From contig NZ_JADCBK010000064.1 of NCBI RefSeq assembly GCF_020253525.1, positions 1 to 64,000 on the forward strand: DNA of 64,000 nucleotides. Direction: 5' to 3'. Position numbers and translations under genes: made by a program. Shown here one piece after another: positions 30,596 to 40,987 of this stretch (positions within the stretch are counted from its first letter, which is position 1; every line of letters starts with the position of its first letter). The DNA comes from Aquidulcibacter sp. Its GTDB lineage: Bacteria; Pseudomonadota; Alphaproteobacteria; Caulobacterales; Aquidulcibacteraceae. Below the pieces are notes generated by a model, which did not search any database, was not told where the DNA came from, and worked only from the letters and a program-made list of their open reading frames with translations.

Positions 30596-31567
30596 GTGTG
30601 CGCCAAGCGAGAAACCATGACCCAATCCCCTTTTGCGATTGAAGCCCGCGGGCTTCAAAAAACCTATGCAGCCAGCGGAAAATCTCCTGAAAAGCAGGCT
30701 CTGAAAGGGTTGGACCTCGCAATCCCAAAAGGGTCCATATTCGGCCTTTTAGGGCCAAATGGCGCAGGAAAGTCCACATTTATCAACATTCTGGCCGGCC
30801 TTGTCATCAAAACGGCAGGTGAAGTTCGTATCTGGGACATCGATATCGACAAAGACCATCGCGCTGCCAAGGCAGCCATTGGGATTGTGCCACAAGAAAT
30901 TAGTTTTGATGCCTTCTTTACCCCCTTTGAAACACTCGAGCTCCAAGCCGGTTTTTATGGGGTCCCGCCCAAGGAACGGCGTTCGATGGAATTGCTGGAA
31001 GCCGTCGGCTTGGCGGATAAGCGCGACACTTATTCTCGGCAATTGTCGGGAGGCATGAAGCGTCGTTTGTTGATTGCCAAAGCGCTTGTGCACACGCCGC
31101 CGGTTGTCATTCTCGATGAACCCACTGCCGGCGTTGACGTCGAACTCCGCCGCTCCTTGTGGGAATATATCACCATGCTGAATAAAGAGCGTGGTGTGAC
31201 GATTGTCCTGACCACACACTATCTCGAAGAGGCGCAGGAATTGTGCGACAATATTGCGATCATCGATCAAGGACGACTGATTGCCTCTGAGCCAACGCCG
31301 ACCATTTTGAAGCGGCTCGACAAAAAGGCAGTGGTGATCTCTCCCTTAGAGCCCTTGACGCAGATTCCTTCAGGCCTATCCGATCTTGAATGTGTTTTGC
31401 GCCCAGATGGGGCCTTGGCCATTCACTACCGACCCAACGAGCACAGCGTGGAGGCACTCTTGTCTCAGGCGATGGGCGCTGGGGTGCGAATAAAGGATTT
31501 GCGGATCGAAGAACCCAATTTGGAAGATGTCTTTGTGGCCCTCACAACGCCCGCGGGCGGGCGGTAA
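30596..31567 (+). CDS. ABC transporter ATP-binding protein
   Basis: GPNGAGKST, LSGGMKRRLLIAKALVHTPPVVILDEPTAGVD. Confidence 0.93.
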   Translation: MCAKRETMTQSPFAIEARGLQKTYAASGKSPEKQALKGLDLAIPKGSIFGLLGPNGAGKSTFINILAGLVIKTAGEVRIWDIDIDKDHRAAKAAIGIVPQEISFDAFFTPFETLELQAGFYGVPPKERRSMELLEAVGLADKRDTYSRQLSGGMKRRLLIAKALVHTPPVVILDEPTAGVDVELRRSLWEYITMLNKERGVTIVLTTHYLEEAQELCDNIAIIDQGRLIASEPTPTILKRLDKKAVVISPLEPLTQIPSGLSDLECVLRPDGALAIHYRPNEHSVEALLSQAMGAGVRIKDLRIEEPNLEDVFVALTTPAGGR

Positions 31568-32258
31568 AGCGCAAGAAAATGGGCGCACAATCCCCAAGCT
31601 TCTTGGTTTCGTATCGCGTTGTAATGTGATCCTCTGGTGGCGTCCGCCAATCAGCCGCCATTTCTGCCTGCCACTCAAAGCCACCGTGTTGAGTCACTTT
31701 CTCTAGCGTCCACGCGGCATAATTGGCCCAATCGGTGGCGAAACGAAGCTCACCGCCGGGCTTAAGTGCTTTATGGGCATCGTCCAAAAAGGCGTTTTGG
31801 ATAAGACGTCGCTTATTGTGTTTCGCCTTATGCCATGGGTCTGGAAACAGAATCACCAGCTTGTCGAGGCTGGCCGGCTTAAGTGCGTTCAAAACGGGCC
31901 GAGCATCTGACGCCAACAGACGCACATTCATGAGGCCGCGGTCTTCAATACCAACCAATGCCTTGGCCACCCCTTCTTGAAAGGGCTCTGCCCCCAAAAA
32001 GAGGTGACTTGGATGACGCTCTGCTTGCCCAATCAGATGCTCGGCTCCACCAAAGCCGATCTCAAATACAACTGCTTCTGCGGAGGGCATCCAGTGGCTC
32101 GGGTCTAGGCCATGGGCCGGCTCTGCTGGAATCGACACGCGTGGAAATAGGGTTTCATACAGCTGTTCTTGGCGATCAGATAAAGCGCGACCACGCACGC
32201 GCCCGAAGGATCGGAGTGGCCCAAAGGGCTTTGGTGCAGAGAAATCAGGGTTGGACAT
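31542..32258 (-). CDS. trmB: tRNA (guanine-N7-)-methyltransferase
   Basis: VFEIGFGGAEHLIGQAERHP, ILFPDPWHKAKHNKRRLIQ. Confidence 0.95.
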   Translation of the reverse strand: MSNPDFSAPKPFGPLRSFGRVRGRALSDRQEQLYETLFPRVSIPAEPAHGLDPSHWMPSAEAVVFEIGFGGAEHLIGQAERHPSHLFLGAEPFQEGVAKALVGIEDRGLMNVRLLASDARPVLNALKPASLDKLVILFPDPWHKAKHNKRRLIQNAFLDDAHKALKPGGELRFATDWANYAAWTLEKVTQHGGFEWQAEMAADWRTPPEDHITTRYETKKLGDCAPIFLRFTARPRAL

Positions 32259-32335
32259 AGGCTGCTTATGCCCGTTTGGCTGCCCTTGGACTAGAGCCGG
32301 AGATCTGCTGGTGGCAGCAGCCTCTCCTTAAGAGC

Positions 32336-32767
32336 CTAGTCGTCATCAGCCAGAATACGAACTAGCTCAATGACCTTTTTGCGCTGAGTGCTGGATTTTA
32401 GGCGCGCATAATCGGCCAGAAGCTCTAGAGCGCCAGGGGCAGCCAAAAGGCTCGCGGTAGAAAGTGTCTCTGCTTCGCTTGGAATTTCTGCAACACCCGG
32501 CCCTAGCGCCACGTTTAGCCCATCGAAGAAGAAAGAAGGCTCAACCCCCAATAGGCCGCACAGCTGGAATAGCCGGCTTGCCCCGATACGGTTCATGCCG
32601 CGCTCGTATTTTTGAACTTGTTGAAACGACAGACCCAGCAATTCTGCCAAGCGCTCTTGGCTCATACCCAAATCTTCACGCCGCTGCTTTAAGCGACAGC
32701 CAACATAAGCATCAACGGAAGTAGAACGACGATGATTAATCATGAAACCTTGCCTTGGTGCGGGCAT
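32336..32767 (-). CDS. XRE-family helix-turn-helix regulator
   Basis: VGCRLKQRREDLGMSQERLAELLGLSFQQVQKYERGMNRIGASRLFQL. Confidence 0.9.
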   Translation of the reverse strand: MPAPRQGFMINHRRSTSVDAYVGCRLKQRREDLGMSQERLAELLGLSFQQVQKYERGMNRIGASRLFQLCGLLGVEPSFFFDGLNVALGPGVAEIPSEAETLSTASLLAAPGALELLADYARLKSSTQRKKVIELVRILADDD

Positions 32768-32791
32768 TATTTCAATGAAGAGTTGTTTGTG

Positions 32792-34405
32792 TCAATGCCG
32801 CTTGTGTCGCCAAACCGCCATAAGGCCGAAACCAAGAATTAAAATGCCAAACCCGAGTTCGCCGAAACGGGCATAGGGGGTGGGTCCGTGGAAATCAGGC
32901 AGACGTGCTGTCGCATAGCCAGCCCCTGCGCGATGTTCTGCCACCGGGCGTCCGAGGCGATCGACAATAGCGGACCACCCACCACTCGCGGAGCGCACCA
33001 CAGGCAACCCTGTTTCAATGGCCCGATAACGGGCTTGCGCATAATGCTGATCTGGCCCCAGCAAATCACCATACCATGCATCGATCGACACATTCAGGAT
33101 CCAAGCAGCTTTGCCTGTCGCTTGCTTATTAAAGCGTGGAAACACAATCTCATAGCAAATGCGGGGATCGGCCAAAGGCGCTTTGGGAAGGCTTAACGTC
33201 GTGGGCTCTGGCCCGGGTGACATTTCGCCATCATAGGAAACCAGGCTTGCTATCCCGAAAAGTTGGAACAGCGATCGCAGAGGCAGATATTCACCAAAGG
33301 GTACCAGGTGATGCTTGTCATAAACGGCGCGCGTGGTCAGGCCGCCATTCTCAACATCAAACACCAGTAGACTATTGGAAAAAAGCGCTTGACCGGCCAA
33401 AAGGTCACGACGAATGGAGCCTACTGCTAAGGTCCGTGCACCAAGGCGGGCTTGAATCTGCTCTAGGACAAAGGGCTCTTCCAAAAGAATGAATGGGAAA
33501 GCCCCTTCAGGCCAAACCACAATATCTGCCTTTTGGGAGTCTGACGTTTCCAATAAGCCAAGGTAGGTTTCAACGATCCGCACCGTGTTGGCGGGGTCCC
33601 ACACCTCCTTTTGGCTAAACCCAGCTTGTCCAGCAGCAATGACGGGACCTTTTCCAGCCATTGGATCAATCGGTCCCGCTGCGCGAAGTTGAAGCAAGCC
33701 ATACGCACAGGCACCCAATGCCAACCCACCTGCGGCGATAAGAGAGAGATAGCGCTTGAGCCCTTCGCCCTTCGCCAAAAGGACAACAGGGGTTGCTAAT
33801 GCCCAGAGGGTCAAGACTGACAGCCCATAAGGACCGATCACGCCTGCAACTTGGCTGATCGGCTCTCCCGGTTTCCAGATATAGGCCGGCAAATTCCAAG
33901 GAAGCCCGGTGAATAAATGGCTACGCGCAAATTCGCTAATGCCAAAGCAGACGGCAAAAATCAGAAGACGGGACGGCCCTGCTCGCCAAAACCTTTGCGC
34001 CGCGACAGCCGCCAGCCCCCAATATACACCCATCGCGGCGGGCAAGGCCGTTACAGCGAATGGCATCAACACGGCAAATTTCTCGGGATCGACCAAAAAC
34101 GCATTGCCGACCCAAAACATCCCAGCGAGGAAATAGCCAAAGCCCCAAGACCAACCGCGCCAAAAGGCCGATCTAAGCCGCTTCTTGTTTTGAAATGCGC
34201 CATCCAGCAAGAAAATGAGGCCGCAGATGGATACCATGTAGGCCGGCCAAATGTGGAAAGGTGCATGGCCTAAAACCGCAAGCGCTCCCAACAACATCGC
34301 ACCTAAGCCGGAAAGCCACGCAGGCTTGTTCGGCCCCAGAATAGCAATGGGATGACTTGTGTCGGGCTCAGCCGCCTGTGATGGAGGCATTAGGGTATCA
34401 GTCAC
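32792..34405 (-). CDS. lnt: Apolipoprotein N-acyltransferase
   Basis: Multi-TM plus nitrilase domain (VVWPEGAFPF, YDKHHLVPFGEYLPLR, CYEIVFP). Confidence 0.95.
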   Translation of the reverse strand: MTDTLMPPSQAAEPDTSHPIAILGPNKPAWLSGLGAMLLGALAVLGHAPFHIWPAYMVSICGLIFLLDGAFQNKKRLRSAFWRGWSWGFGYFLAGMFWVGNAFLVDPEKFAVLMPFAVTALPAAMGVYWGLAAVAAQRFWRAGPSRLLIFAVCFGISEFARSHLFTGLPWNLPAYIWKPGEPISQVAGVIGPYGLSVLTLWALATPVVLLAKGEGLKRYLSLIAAGGLALGACAYGLLQLRAAGPIDPMAGKGPVIAAGQAGFSQKEVWDPANTVRIVETYLGLLETSDSQKADIVVWPEGAFPFILLEEPFVLEQIQARLGARTLAVGSIRRDLLAGQALFSNSLLVFDVENGGLTTRAVYDKHHLVPFGEYLPLRSLFQLFGIASLVSYDGEMSPGPEPTTLSLPKAPLADPRICYEIVFPRFNKQATGKAAWILNVSIDAWYGDLLGPDQHYAQARYRAIETGLPVVRSASGGWSAIVDRLGRPVAEHRAGAGYATARLPDFHGPTPYARFGELGFGILILGFGLMAVWRHKRH

Positions 34406-35355
34406 GCAGATGGTGCCTGAGAACTATCGGTATTTGCCTTTTCCACCGCTTTGGCAGAACGGATGCGCACCCGTTTGATTCTGCGCGGGTCTGCATCAAT
34501 GACTTCAAAATCATAGCCCGTGGGATGATGAAGGATCTCACCACGTGGCGGCACGCGTCCTGCAAGCGCAAAGACCAAACCACCCAGCGTATCAATATCA
34601 TCTTCCATATCTTCCAACGTCAGATCAACGCCAGCGCGCTCAGAGAAGTCATCCAACTCTACCCGCGCATCGGCCTCCCAGACGCCGTTGCCGGTATCAA
34701 CGATGAGGTCCTGGTCGAGATCATCGTGCTCATCATCAATATCGCCAATGATTTCTTCCACGAGGTCTTCAATCGTCACCAAGCCATCGGTGCCGCCATA
34801 TTCATCGATCACCAGAGCCATATGGCACCGCTTTGCACGCATTTGCAGCAACAGGTTTGGTAACTTCATGGAGATCGGAACATAAAGCAAATCGCGCTTT
34901 AGCCGCCCTAAGACAAGATCATCCAGCTTCGCCTTGGTCTGACCTTCTGCATCCGGGATCAACAAAGATAGAATGTCTTTGACATGGACAAAGCCCAAGG
35001 GTGTGTCGAGATTTTCGGCATAAACCGGCATGCGAGAATGCTGATGCTCTTCAAACATACGAGCGACTTCGCCAAGCGGCATCTCGATTTCTACGGCCGT
35101 AATGTCCGCACGGGGTACCATTACGTCGCGAACCGACAATCGATCAAAGCTTGCAGCCTTGACGATCATGTCCTTTTGATTGCGCTCGATCGTTTCGCCT
35201 GACTGCTCGCGCTCACGCAAGAGCTCGGCGGGATCTAGGCCTGCATAAGCGTTCTGGCGACGCAGCTTTTGCGTCCACCGCTTCCAAAAGCTTGTTTTCT
35301 TGGCTGAGTTACTACTGGATGGGTCGTCAGTCATGGGTGTGATAAGGATCAGCAA
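34402..35355 (-). CDS. CorC/HlyC-family CBS domain protein
   Basis: [62 protein letters not shown]. Confidence 0.93.
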   Translation of the reverse strand: MLILITPMTDDPSSSNSAKKTSFWKRWTQKLRRQNAYAGLDPAELLREREQSGETIERNQKDMIVKAASFDRLSVRDVMVPRADITAVEIEMPLGEVARMFEEHQHSRMPVYAENLDTPLGFVHVKDILSLLIPDAEGQTKAKLDDLVLGRLKRDLLYVPISMKLPNLLLQMRAKRCHMALVIDEYGGTDGLVTIEDLVEEIIGDIDDEHDDLDQDLIVDTGNGVWEADARVELDDFSERAGVDLTLEDMEDDIDTLGGLVFALAGRVPPRGEILHHPTGYDFEVIDADPRRIKRVRIRSAKAVEKANTDSSQAPSA

Positions 35356-36937
35356 TACCGAGGTTTGCTAATATCTCTCTCTCTAAGCCTTCCATCTCCG
35401 CCGCATCATCATCGGCTTCATGATCATATCCTAAAAGATGTAATAGCCCATGCACAAATAAATGGGTAGCGTGATCTTTGAGGTTTTTGCCCTGTTCTTG
35501 TGCCTCACGTGCGCAGGTTTCGTAAGCAAGCGCGACATCGCCCAAAGTCTTCTCCAAGGCGTGCACCGTCTCAGGTGCCGGAAAAGACAGAACATTTGTT
35601 GGCTGATCCTTGTGCCGCCATTGCGCATTCAAGGCCTGAACAACCGGATCGCTGGTTAGCAAGAGGGCGACGCTATCTCCGTCTGGTTCAAAATAACGTG
35701 AGACGGTTTGCACAATCCGTTCGATTTCAGCGTCTGAATCAGGACCAAATACATGATGCCAGCCTTCAGCCTCAATTTGAACATCAACGCCAAAGGAAGC
35801 GGAGGTCTCGGTCATTTTTGGCTCTGGCGTGACGGGTGGTGGGCTGGGAGGGGGTGTCGCCTCTTCAGCTTCGCGCTCATAGGCCGACACAATCCGCCCG
35901 ACGAGCGGGTGGCGGACCACGTCTTCGGCGTTGAAATGCACGATCTTCATGCCTTCAACTCGCCGCAGAATTCGTAACGCATGCGGCAAGCCTGAATCAC
36001 TCACGCGCGGCAAGTCGATCTGACTTGGATCGCCGTTAACCACCATACGCGACCCTTCGCCCAAGCGGGTCAGCAGCATTTTCATCTGCATGCGGGTGGT
36101 ATTCTGCGCTTCATCCACGATCACAAATGCGTCCGATAAGGTGCGCCCACGCATGAAGGCCAAGGGGGCGACCTCAATTTCACCGGCGGCCTTGCGACGC
36201 TCTAATTGCGCGGCTCCAAGAAGGGTTTTGAATGCATCCCAAATGGGCTGAAGATAGGGATCCACCTTCTCTTCAAGGTCTCCAGGCAAAAAGCCCAAAC
36301 GTTCACCCGCTTCCACCGCGGGTCGGGTCACTACAACGCGTGAGACGCGCCCTTCCAGTAACAGCGAAACACCGACAGCCACGGCTAGAAAGGTTTTTCC
36401 CGTTCCGGCGGGCCCAACGCCAAACACCAAATCAAACTCACCACCCATGAGAGCGTCGAGATAAATGGCTTGGGTCGGAGTTCGAGGCTTAATGTCGGCG
36501 CGGCGCCCGGGCAAGGAAAGAGCGCCGCTCCGGGCGCGCGAACCCGCGCGAACGAATGTGATAGCCGAACGGACTTCAGGCAGACCCAAAGCCATCCCGG
36601 CTTCCGCCCTTTCAATGAGAGCCTGCAATGCCTCGCGCGCTTGGCCAACCGACACAGGATCATCGCCATGGACCAGAATATCACCGCCCTGGGCGGTAAG
36701 ATCGACACCGAAGGCATCCTCGACCAAGGTCAAATTACGATGAGCCGGACCCGCCACCAAAGGCACCAAACTTTGGTTGGTGAGGGCGACGCGCCCTTCC
36801 TCTGATTTGCGACGACGCGTCACGAAGCAGTCACCAATTCCCCGGTCAGGGAATTCGGCATTGTGCCAATGATGCGAACACTTTGAATCTGGCCAATCAA
36901 ATGTTCTGGACCGGCAACGTGGACCGACTGCAACCAT
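35327..36937 (-). CDS. PhoH-family ATPase fused in frame to endoribonuclease YbeY
   Basis: Single ORF: PhoH domain ([31 protein letters not shown]), Pro-rich linker [18 protein letters not shown], YbeY domain ([25 protein letters not shown]). True N-terminus uncertain, overlaps the miaB 3' end. Confidence 0.9.
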   Translation of the reverse strand: MVAVGPRCRSRTFDWPDSKCSHHWHNAEFPDRGIGDCFVTRRRKSEEGRVALTNQSLVPLVAGPAHRNLTLVEDAFGVDLTAQGGDILVHGDDPVSVGQAREALQALIERAEAGMALGLPEVRSAITFVRAGSRARSGALSLPGRRADIKPRTPTQAIYLDALMGGEFDLVFGVGPAGTGKTFLAVAVGVSLLLEGRVSRVVVTRPAVEAGERLGFLPGDLEEKVDPYLQPIWDAFKTLLGAAQLERRKAAGEIEVAPLAFMRGRTLSDAFVIVDEAQNTTRMQMKMLLTRLGEGSRMVVNGDPSQIDLPRVSDSGLPHALRILRRVEGMKIVHFNAEDVVRHPLVGRIVSAYEREAEEATPPPSPPPVTPEPKMTETSASFGVDVQIEAEGWHHVFGPDSDAEIERIVQTVSRYFEPDGDSVALLLTSDPVVQALNAQWRHKDQPTNVLSFPAPETVHALEKTLGDVALAYETCAREAQEQGKNLKDHATHLFVHGLLHLLGYDHEADDDAAEMEGLEREILANLGIADPYHTHD

Positions 36938-38247
36938 GGACTACGGCCCAATATCTGACCCTCATTGCGCCCTTTACCGGTGAAGAGCACGTCAAATGTC
37001 TCCCCAACTTTGGCAGCATTGAAAGCGCGCTGTTGCTCCAATATCAAGGCCTGCAAACGCTGCAGTCGGTCATCGGCGACTTCTGAAGCGACTTGGCCAT
37101 ACATTTCAGAGGCAGGTGTGCCCGGCCGCTTAGAATATTTGAAGCTATAAGCACCAGCATAGCCCACCGCGCGAACCAGCTCCATCGTGTCTTCAAAATC
37201 TTGTTCGGTCTCTCCGGGGAAACCCACAATAAAATCAGAAGCCAAAGCGATGTCCGGACGTGCTTTACGCACCTTGGCAATGGTGTCGAGATAGCTCTCT
37301 ACACTATGCTTGCGGTTCATGGCCTTGAGGATTTTGTTAGAGCCAGACTGCACAGGCAGGTGCAGATAGGGCATTAGCTCCTTCACCTCGCCATGCGCCT
37401 CAATCAAGTCGTCGCTCATGTCGCAAGGGTGTGACGTCGTATAGCGGATACGCTCTATCCCACCGATCTTGGCCAAATGGCGAACCAATTGCGCCAAAGA
37501 CCACGTCTCAGAGCCAGCCAGTGTCGGCCCCTGCCCATGGTAAGCGTTGACGTTTTGGCCCAGAAGCGTGATTTCGCGTACCCCTTGCTGCGCAAGCCCG
37601 CGGGCCTCGAGAATGATGGGGTCAACTGGGCGCGAATATTCCGCGCCGCGCGTATAGGGCACGACACAGAAGGTACAGAACTTATCGCACCCTTCTTGCA
37701 CAGACAAAAAGGCCGATGGACCGTCGGGTGCGCGCAAAGTTGGCAAGGCGTCAAACTTCTCGTCAGCCTCAAAGCTTGTCTCAAGCCGCTCACCGCTAGC
37801 ACGGGCCGCTCGGGCAATCAGCTCGGGTAGCTTATGATAGGCTTGTGGGCCCACGACTAAATCCACAGCTGGCGCGCGACGCATGATTTCTTCGCCCTCG
37901 GCTTGAGCGACACAGCCTGCGATCGCAATGGTCATTTTAGTACCATTCTGCGCCATCAAGTCCTTATGTGCTTTAAGACGGCCAATTTCAGAATAGACTT
38001 TTTCGGTTGCCTTCTCGCGAATATGGCACGTGTTGAGCACAACAAGGTTTGCATTATCAGGCTTATCAACTGGACTGTAGCCTAGGGGCCGCAAGACATC
38101 AGCCATACGTTCGCTGTCATAGACATTCATCTGACAGCCATAGGTCTGGATAAACAGGGTCTTGCCTGTCTTCCCATCTGCTGATGGGGCAGGTGTCGGG
38201 CGGTCTATCTGTTGGCTTTGGAGAGAGGTCGCGGCTTCTTCATGCAT
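36820..38247 (-). CDS. miaB: tRNA-2-methylthio-N6-dimethylallyladenosine synthase MiaB
   Basis: [41 protein letters not shown] radical-SAM motif, TRAM domain. Confidence 0.97.
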   Translation of the reverse strand: MHEEAATSLQSQQIDRPTPAPSADGKTGKTLFIQTYGCQMNVYDSERMADVLRPLGYSPVDKPDNANLVVLNTCHIREKATEKVYSEIGRLKAHKDLMAQNGTKMTIAIAGCVAQAEGEEIMRRAPAVDLVVGPQAYHKLPELIARAARASGERLETSFEADEKFDALPTLRAPDGPSAFLSVQEGCDKFCTFCVVPYTRGAEYSRPVDPIILEARGLAQQGVREITLLGQNVNAYHGQGPTLAGSETWSLAQLVRHLAKIGGIERIRYTTSHPCDMSDDLIEAHGEVKELMPYLHLPVQSGSNKILKAMNRKHSVESYLDTIAKVRKARPDIALASDFIVGFPGETEQDFEDTMELVRAVGYAGAYSFKYSKRPGTPASEMYGQVASEVADDRLQRLQALILEQQRAFNAAKVGETFDVLFTGKGRNEGQILGRSPWLQSVHVAGPEHLIGQIQSVRIIGTMPNSLTGELVTAS

Positions 38248-38325
38248 AAAGCCAGCCTAAAACGCCAAACGCAGCAAATAGGCAAGAGCATTCGCGCAAC
38301 ACTTTGTCGGCGAAACCAGACAGAT

Positions 38326-38832
38326 TTAGTCGGTGAAGGCTACAGCATCGCCGGGTTTAGCCTGCTTCAGCAGGTCACGCAGGTCGTCTTCGGCCAAAGC
38401 CACGCAACCCTCTGTAGGCCTATAGTCCTCTGAGGCGCAATGCATGAAGATGGCCGACCCCATCGCCGGCACAACGGGGTCATCATTATGTCCAAGAACG
38501 ACAATGATATTGTACAGCCCGTCGTCGCGCCACAAATGTTCAGCGCTAGCCGGATAGGGATGGGTCACGAACTGGTTGTATTTTGGATCATCTGCTGCAT
38601 CACACCACCCGTCTTGGGGCTGAATCGGCGTAGCATCAAATCCCGACACAGGCTTAGGTCCACGATCCTCTCGCCACAGAATGGCACGGATTGGCCACAC
38701 ACCAAGGGGGCTTGCCCCATCGCCCTCACGCTTTTCAGTGGCAGGCTTTGCACCACCCTTACCAATGGAACAACGCACTTTTGTTTGTCCGTAGGTCAGC
38801 CAACCCGATTTTGACGCTGCAAAAACCTGCAT
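38326..38832 (-). CDS. L,D-transpeptidase (YkuD)-family protein
   Basis: GSAIFMHCASEDYRPTEGCVAL motif; ATG at 38832 preferred over ORF-track start. Confidence 0.82.
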   Translation of the reverse strand: MQVFAASKSGWLTYGQTKVRCSIGKGGAKPATEKREGDGASPLGVWPIRAILWREDRGPKPVSGFDATPIQPQDGWCDAADDPKYNQFVTHPYPASAEHLWRDDGLYNIIVVLGHNDDPVVPAMGSAIFMHCASEDYRPTEGCVALAEDDLRDLLKQAKPGDAVAFTD

Positions 38833-38907
38833 AATTTCCCCTAGATCAAGACTCTGTGATGCCGCACCCTCTTGTATCACGCAATAGGGTGCAACCATGT
38901 AAGGGCT

Positions 38908-39594
38908 ATGTCACGCAAGCGCACCCTCCTTCTGGTCGATGACGACCATGATCTCCGCACCACCTTGGCCGAGCAATTCGAGCTGACGGGGGAATTCGAC
39001 ACCGTTATGGCCCAAGATGCCGCAAGCGGGGTCGCCGCTGCTCGCACCCAAGGTCCCGACCTCATCTTGCTCGATATCGATCTCCCCGATCTCGACGGTC
39101 GTGAAGCCTGTAAGGCGATCCGCACGGGTGGATTTGCAGGCCCTATCATCATGCTGACAGGTCAGTCCACCGATTCTGATACGGTATTGGGCCTCGATGC
39201 GGGTGCCAACGACTATGTCACGAAGCCATTCCGCTTTGCGGTACTTCTGGCTCGCGTACGCGCCCATTTGCGCAGCCATGATCAAACTGACGTCGCAACC
39301 TTGAAGATTGGTCCTTACGACTTCAAACCCGCAAACCGTACATTGACCGACGCCACCGGCAAGCGCATCCGCTTGACCGACAAAGAAGCTGCCATCCTGC
39401 GCTATCTCTATCGCTCCGGCGCAAAAGCAGTGCCTCGCGATGAATTGCTGCGCGAAGTCTGGGGTTATAATGCGGCGGTTACTACGCACACGCTGGAAAC
39501 CCACATCTATCGTTTGCGGCAGAAGATTGAGCCGGTTTCAAGCCGCAACGGGCTCCTAATCACGGAAGGTGGTGGCTATCGCCTTGAGCCATAA
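38908..39594 (+). CDS. OmpR-family response regulator, CenR-like
   Basis: LLLVDDDHDLRTTLAEQFELTGEF, DLILLDIDLPDLDG, winged helix LTDKEAAILRYLYRSG...TTHTLETHIYRLRQKIE. Confidence 0.85.
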   Translation: MSRKRTLLLVDDDHDLRTTLAEQFELTGEFDTVMAQDAASGVAAARTQGPDLILLDIDLPDLDGREACKAIRTGGFAGPIIMLTGQSTDSDTVLGLDAGANDYVTKPFRFAVLLARVRAHLRSHDQTDVATLKIGPYDFKPANRTLTDATGKRIRLTDKEAAILRYLYRSGAKAVPRDELLREVWGYNAAVTTHTLETHIYRLRQKIEPVSSRNGLLITEGGGYRLEP

Positions 39595-39612
39595 GGCTTA
39601 AGGCTTAAGGCT
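39592..39612. repeat. Three tandem heptamers TAAGGCT
   Basis: Spans from the stop of the response regulator to the stop of the convergent GntR gene. Confidence 0.85.
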
Positions 39613-40420
39613 AGCGCCATTCATCGCGGCCGCCCTTGCGCTGCCGCGTTAAATTCATGTGATACTGGAAGCGTTCAGGCCGGTAATAGCCTTGGACAAC
39701 CTCAATCGGTGCCGATTGGGAATCTTTCATGACGCGCACGATCTTTAAAAGAGGCGAGCCGGTTGCAATCTTGAGGGCTTGCGCTGTTGCAGGCTCTGCG
39801 CTGCAAGCTGTGATCCATTGTTCGGCCGAAACCGCGACAAAGCCTGACCGCTCTAGCAAATCCAACATCGGCGTATGCGCCAGCGCATCCGGGTCGAAGG
39901 TCGCTGCGATGTCGATTGGCAAGTGGGTAACGATGTAGGAAAAAGGTTCGCCCTCCAGCTTGCGGATACGCTCTGCGCGCTGGACGGGGACACCGCTCGG
40001 GAGACCCAAGAGTTCTGCAATCTCTGCCGTCGCCGCAACCTGGGCCACATTTATGAGTTCAACCTCTGTAGAAAGGCCCATGACTTTCAGGGCTTCCATC
40101 AGATTATCAAAGCTGCCCTTCACGACTGGTACGGTGGCATTATAGGTCACGACGGTACCGCGGCCCCGATGGCGCGAAACCATGCCCGCCGAAGCCAATT
40201 CATTGAGGGCACGCTTTACTGTAATGCGCGAGACATTGAAGACATGCGTCAGATCTTGCTCGCCTGGCAAAACAGCGCCTAAGGGAAAGGCACCTGAGCG
40301 AATACGCTCACGCAGAACCAAAAATAATTGGTGATACAAGGGCGTCGGCAGCCTTGCGTCTACCATAGCGGCCTTAAGCTCGGAACTAGGTTCGTGAGAA
40401 TTGGGCAAGGTCGTGTCCAT
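39611..40420 (-). CDS. GntR-family regulator, UTRA effector domain
   Basis: LPGEQDLTHVFNVSRITVKRALNELASAGMVSRHRGRGTVV; C-terminal UTRA-like region. Confidence 0.9.
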   Translation of the reverse strand: MDTTLPNSHEPSSELKAAMVDARLPTPLYHQLFLVLRERIRSGAFPLGAVLPGEQDLTHVFNVSRITVKRALNELASAGMVSRHRGRGTVVTYNATVPVVKGSFDNLMEALKVMGLSTEVELINVAQVAATAEIAELLGLPSGVPVQRAERIRKLEGEPFSYIVTHLPIDIAATFDPDALAHTPMLDLLERSGFVAVSAEQWITACSAEPATAQALKIATGSPLLKIVRVMKDSQSAPIEVVQGYYRPERFQYHMNLTRQRKGGRDEWR

Positions 40421-40492
40421 GAAAAGAAACTAGTCTGCCCTTAGGAAATGGAAAGCCCTAATTCCGGCAGGCTACTGAAGTAAGATTACGTC

Positions 40493-40870
40493 TCAAGCAC
40501 CGTTGGCACGCTCTCGAACAGAGTCAAGACTCTCCCAGATCTTACCGCCAGGATAAATTCCGATAGACATGGTCATATCATGTACTTCGACAGTCTCGAA
40601 CATCCCACAGGTGAAATAAGGGTCGCCGCGCATGATTGCCCAAGCAGCGTCAACATCATCGGCGCACACGATCAAGCACGATCCATGGATTTTTGAACTG
40701 CCAGGTGCCTTTAAGGGTCCAGCGGTGACATAAGACTGCCAATGGGCTTCAACATGGGCGAGATGCCCCGCCAAATGTTCGATCCGCTTTTCGGGTGCCG
40801 TTGGGCCATCTTTGCAGACAAACAAAAAAGTTGGTTGTGTTTGCCTTGGAACTGTCGGTGGATTTGACAC
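40493..40870 (-). CDS. YCII-related protein
   Basis: FLFVCKDGPTAPEKRIEHLAGHLAHVEAH...GPLKAPGSSKIHGSCLIVCADDVDAAWAIMRGDPYFTCGMFETVEV. Confidence 0.82.
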   Translation of the reverse strand: MSNPPTVPRQTQPTFLFVCKDGPTAPEKRIEHLAGHLAHVEAHWQSYVTAGPLKAPGSSKIHGSCLIVCADDVDAAWAIMRGDPYFTCGMFETVEVHDMTMSIGIYPGGKIWESLDSVRERANGA

Positions 40871-40987
40871 TTAGGTCTCCCTTTGTATGGCCATTGCCAC
40901 TTTAGGGGTGAGTCATTGCCTTGCCAATGTTGAAACGTTATTTGATATAAAGATAGATCATTTCTAAGCAAAGGTGCATCCGCGCGC

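Noticed and set aside
30596-31567. Complete ABC exporter operon
   Set aside because: Only the ATPase is present; trmB follows convergently and no permease is adjacent.
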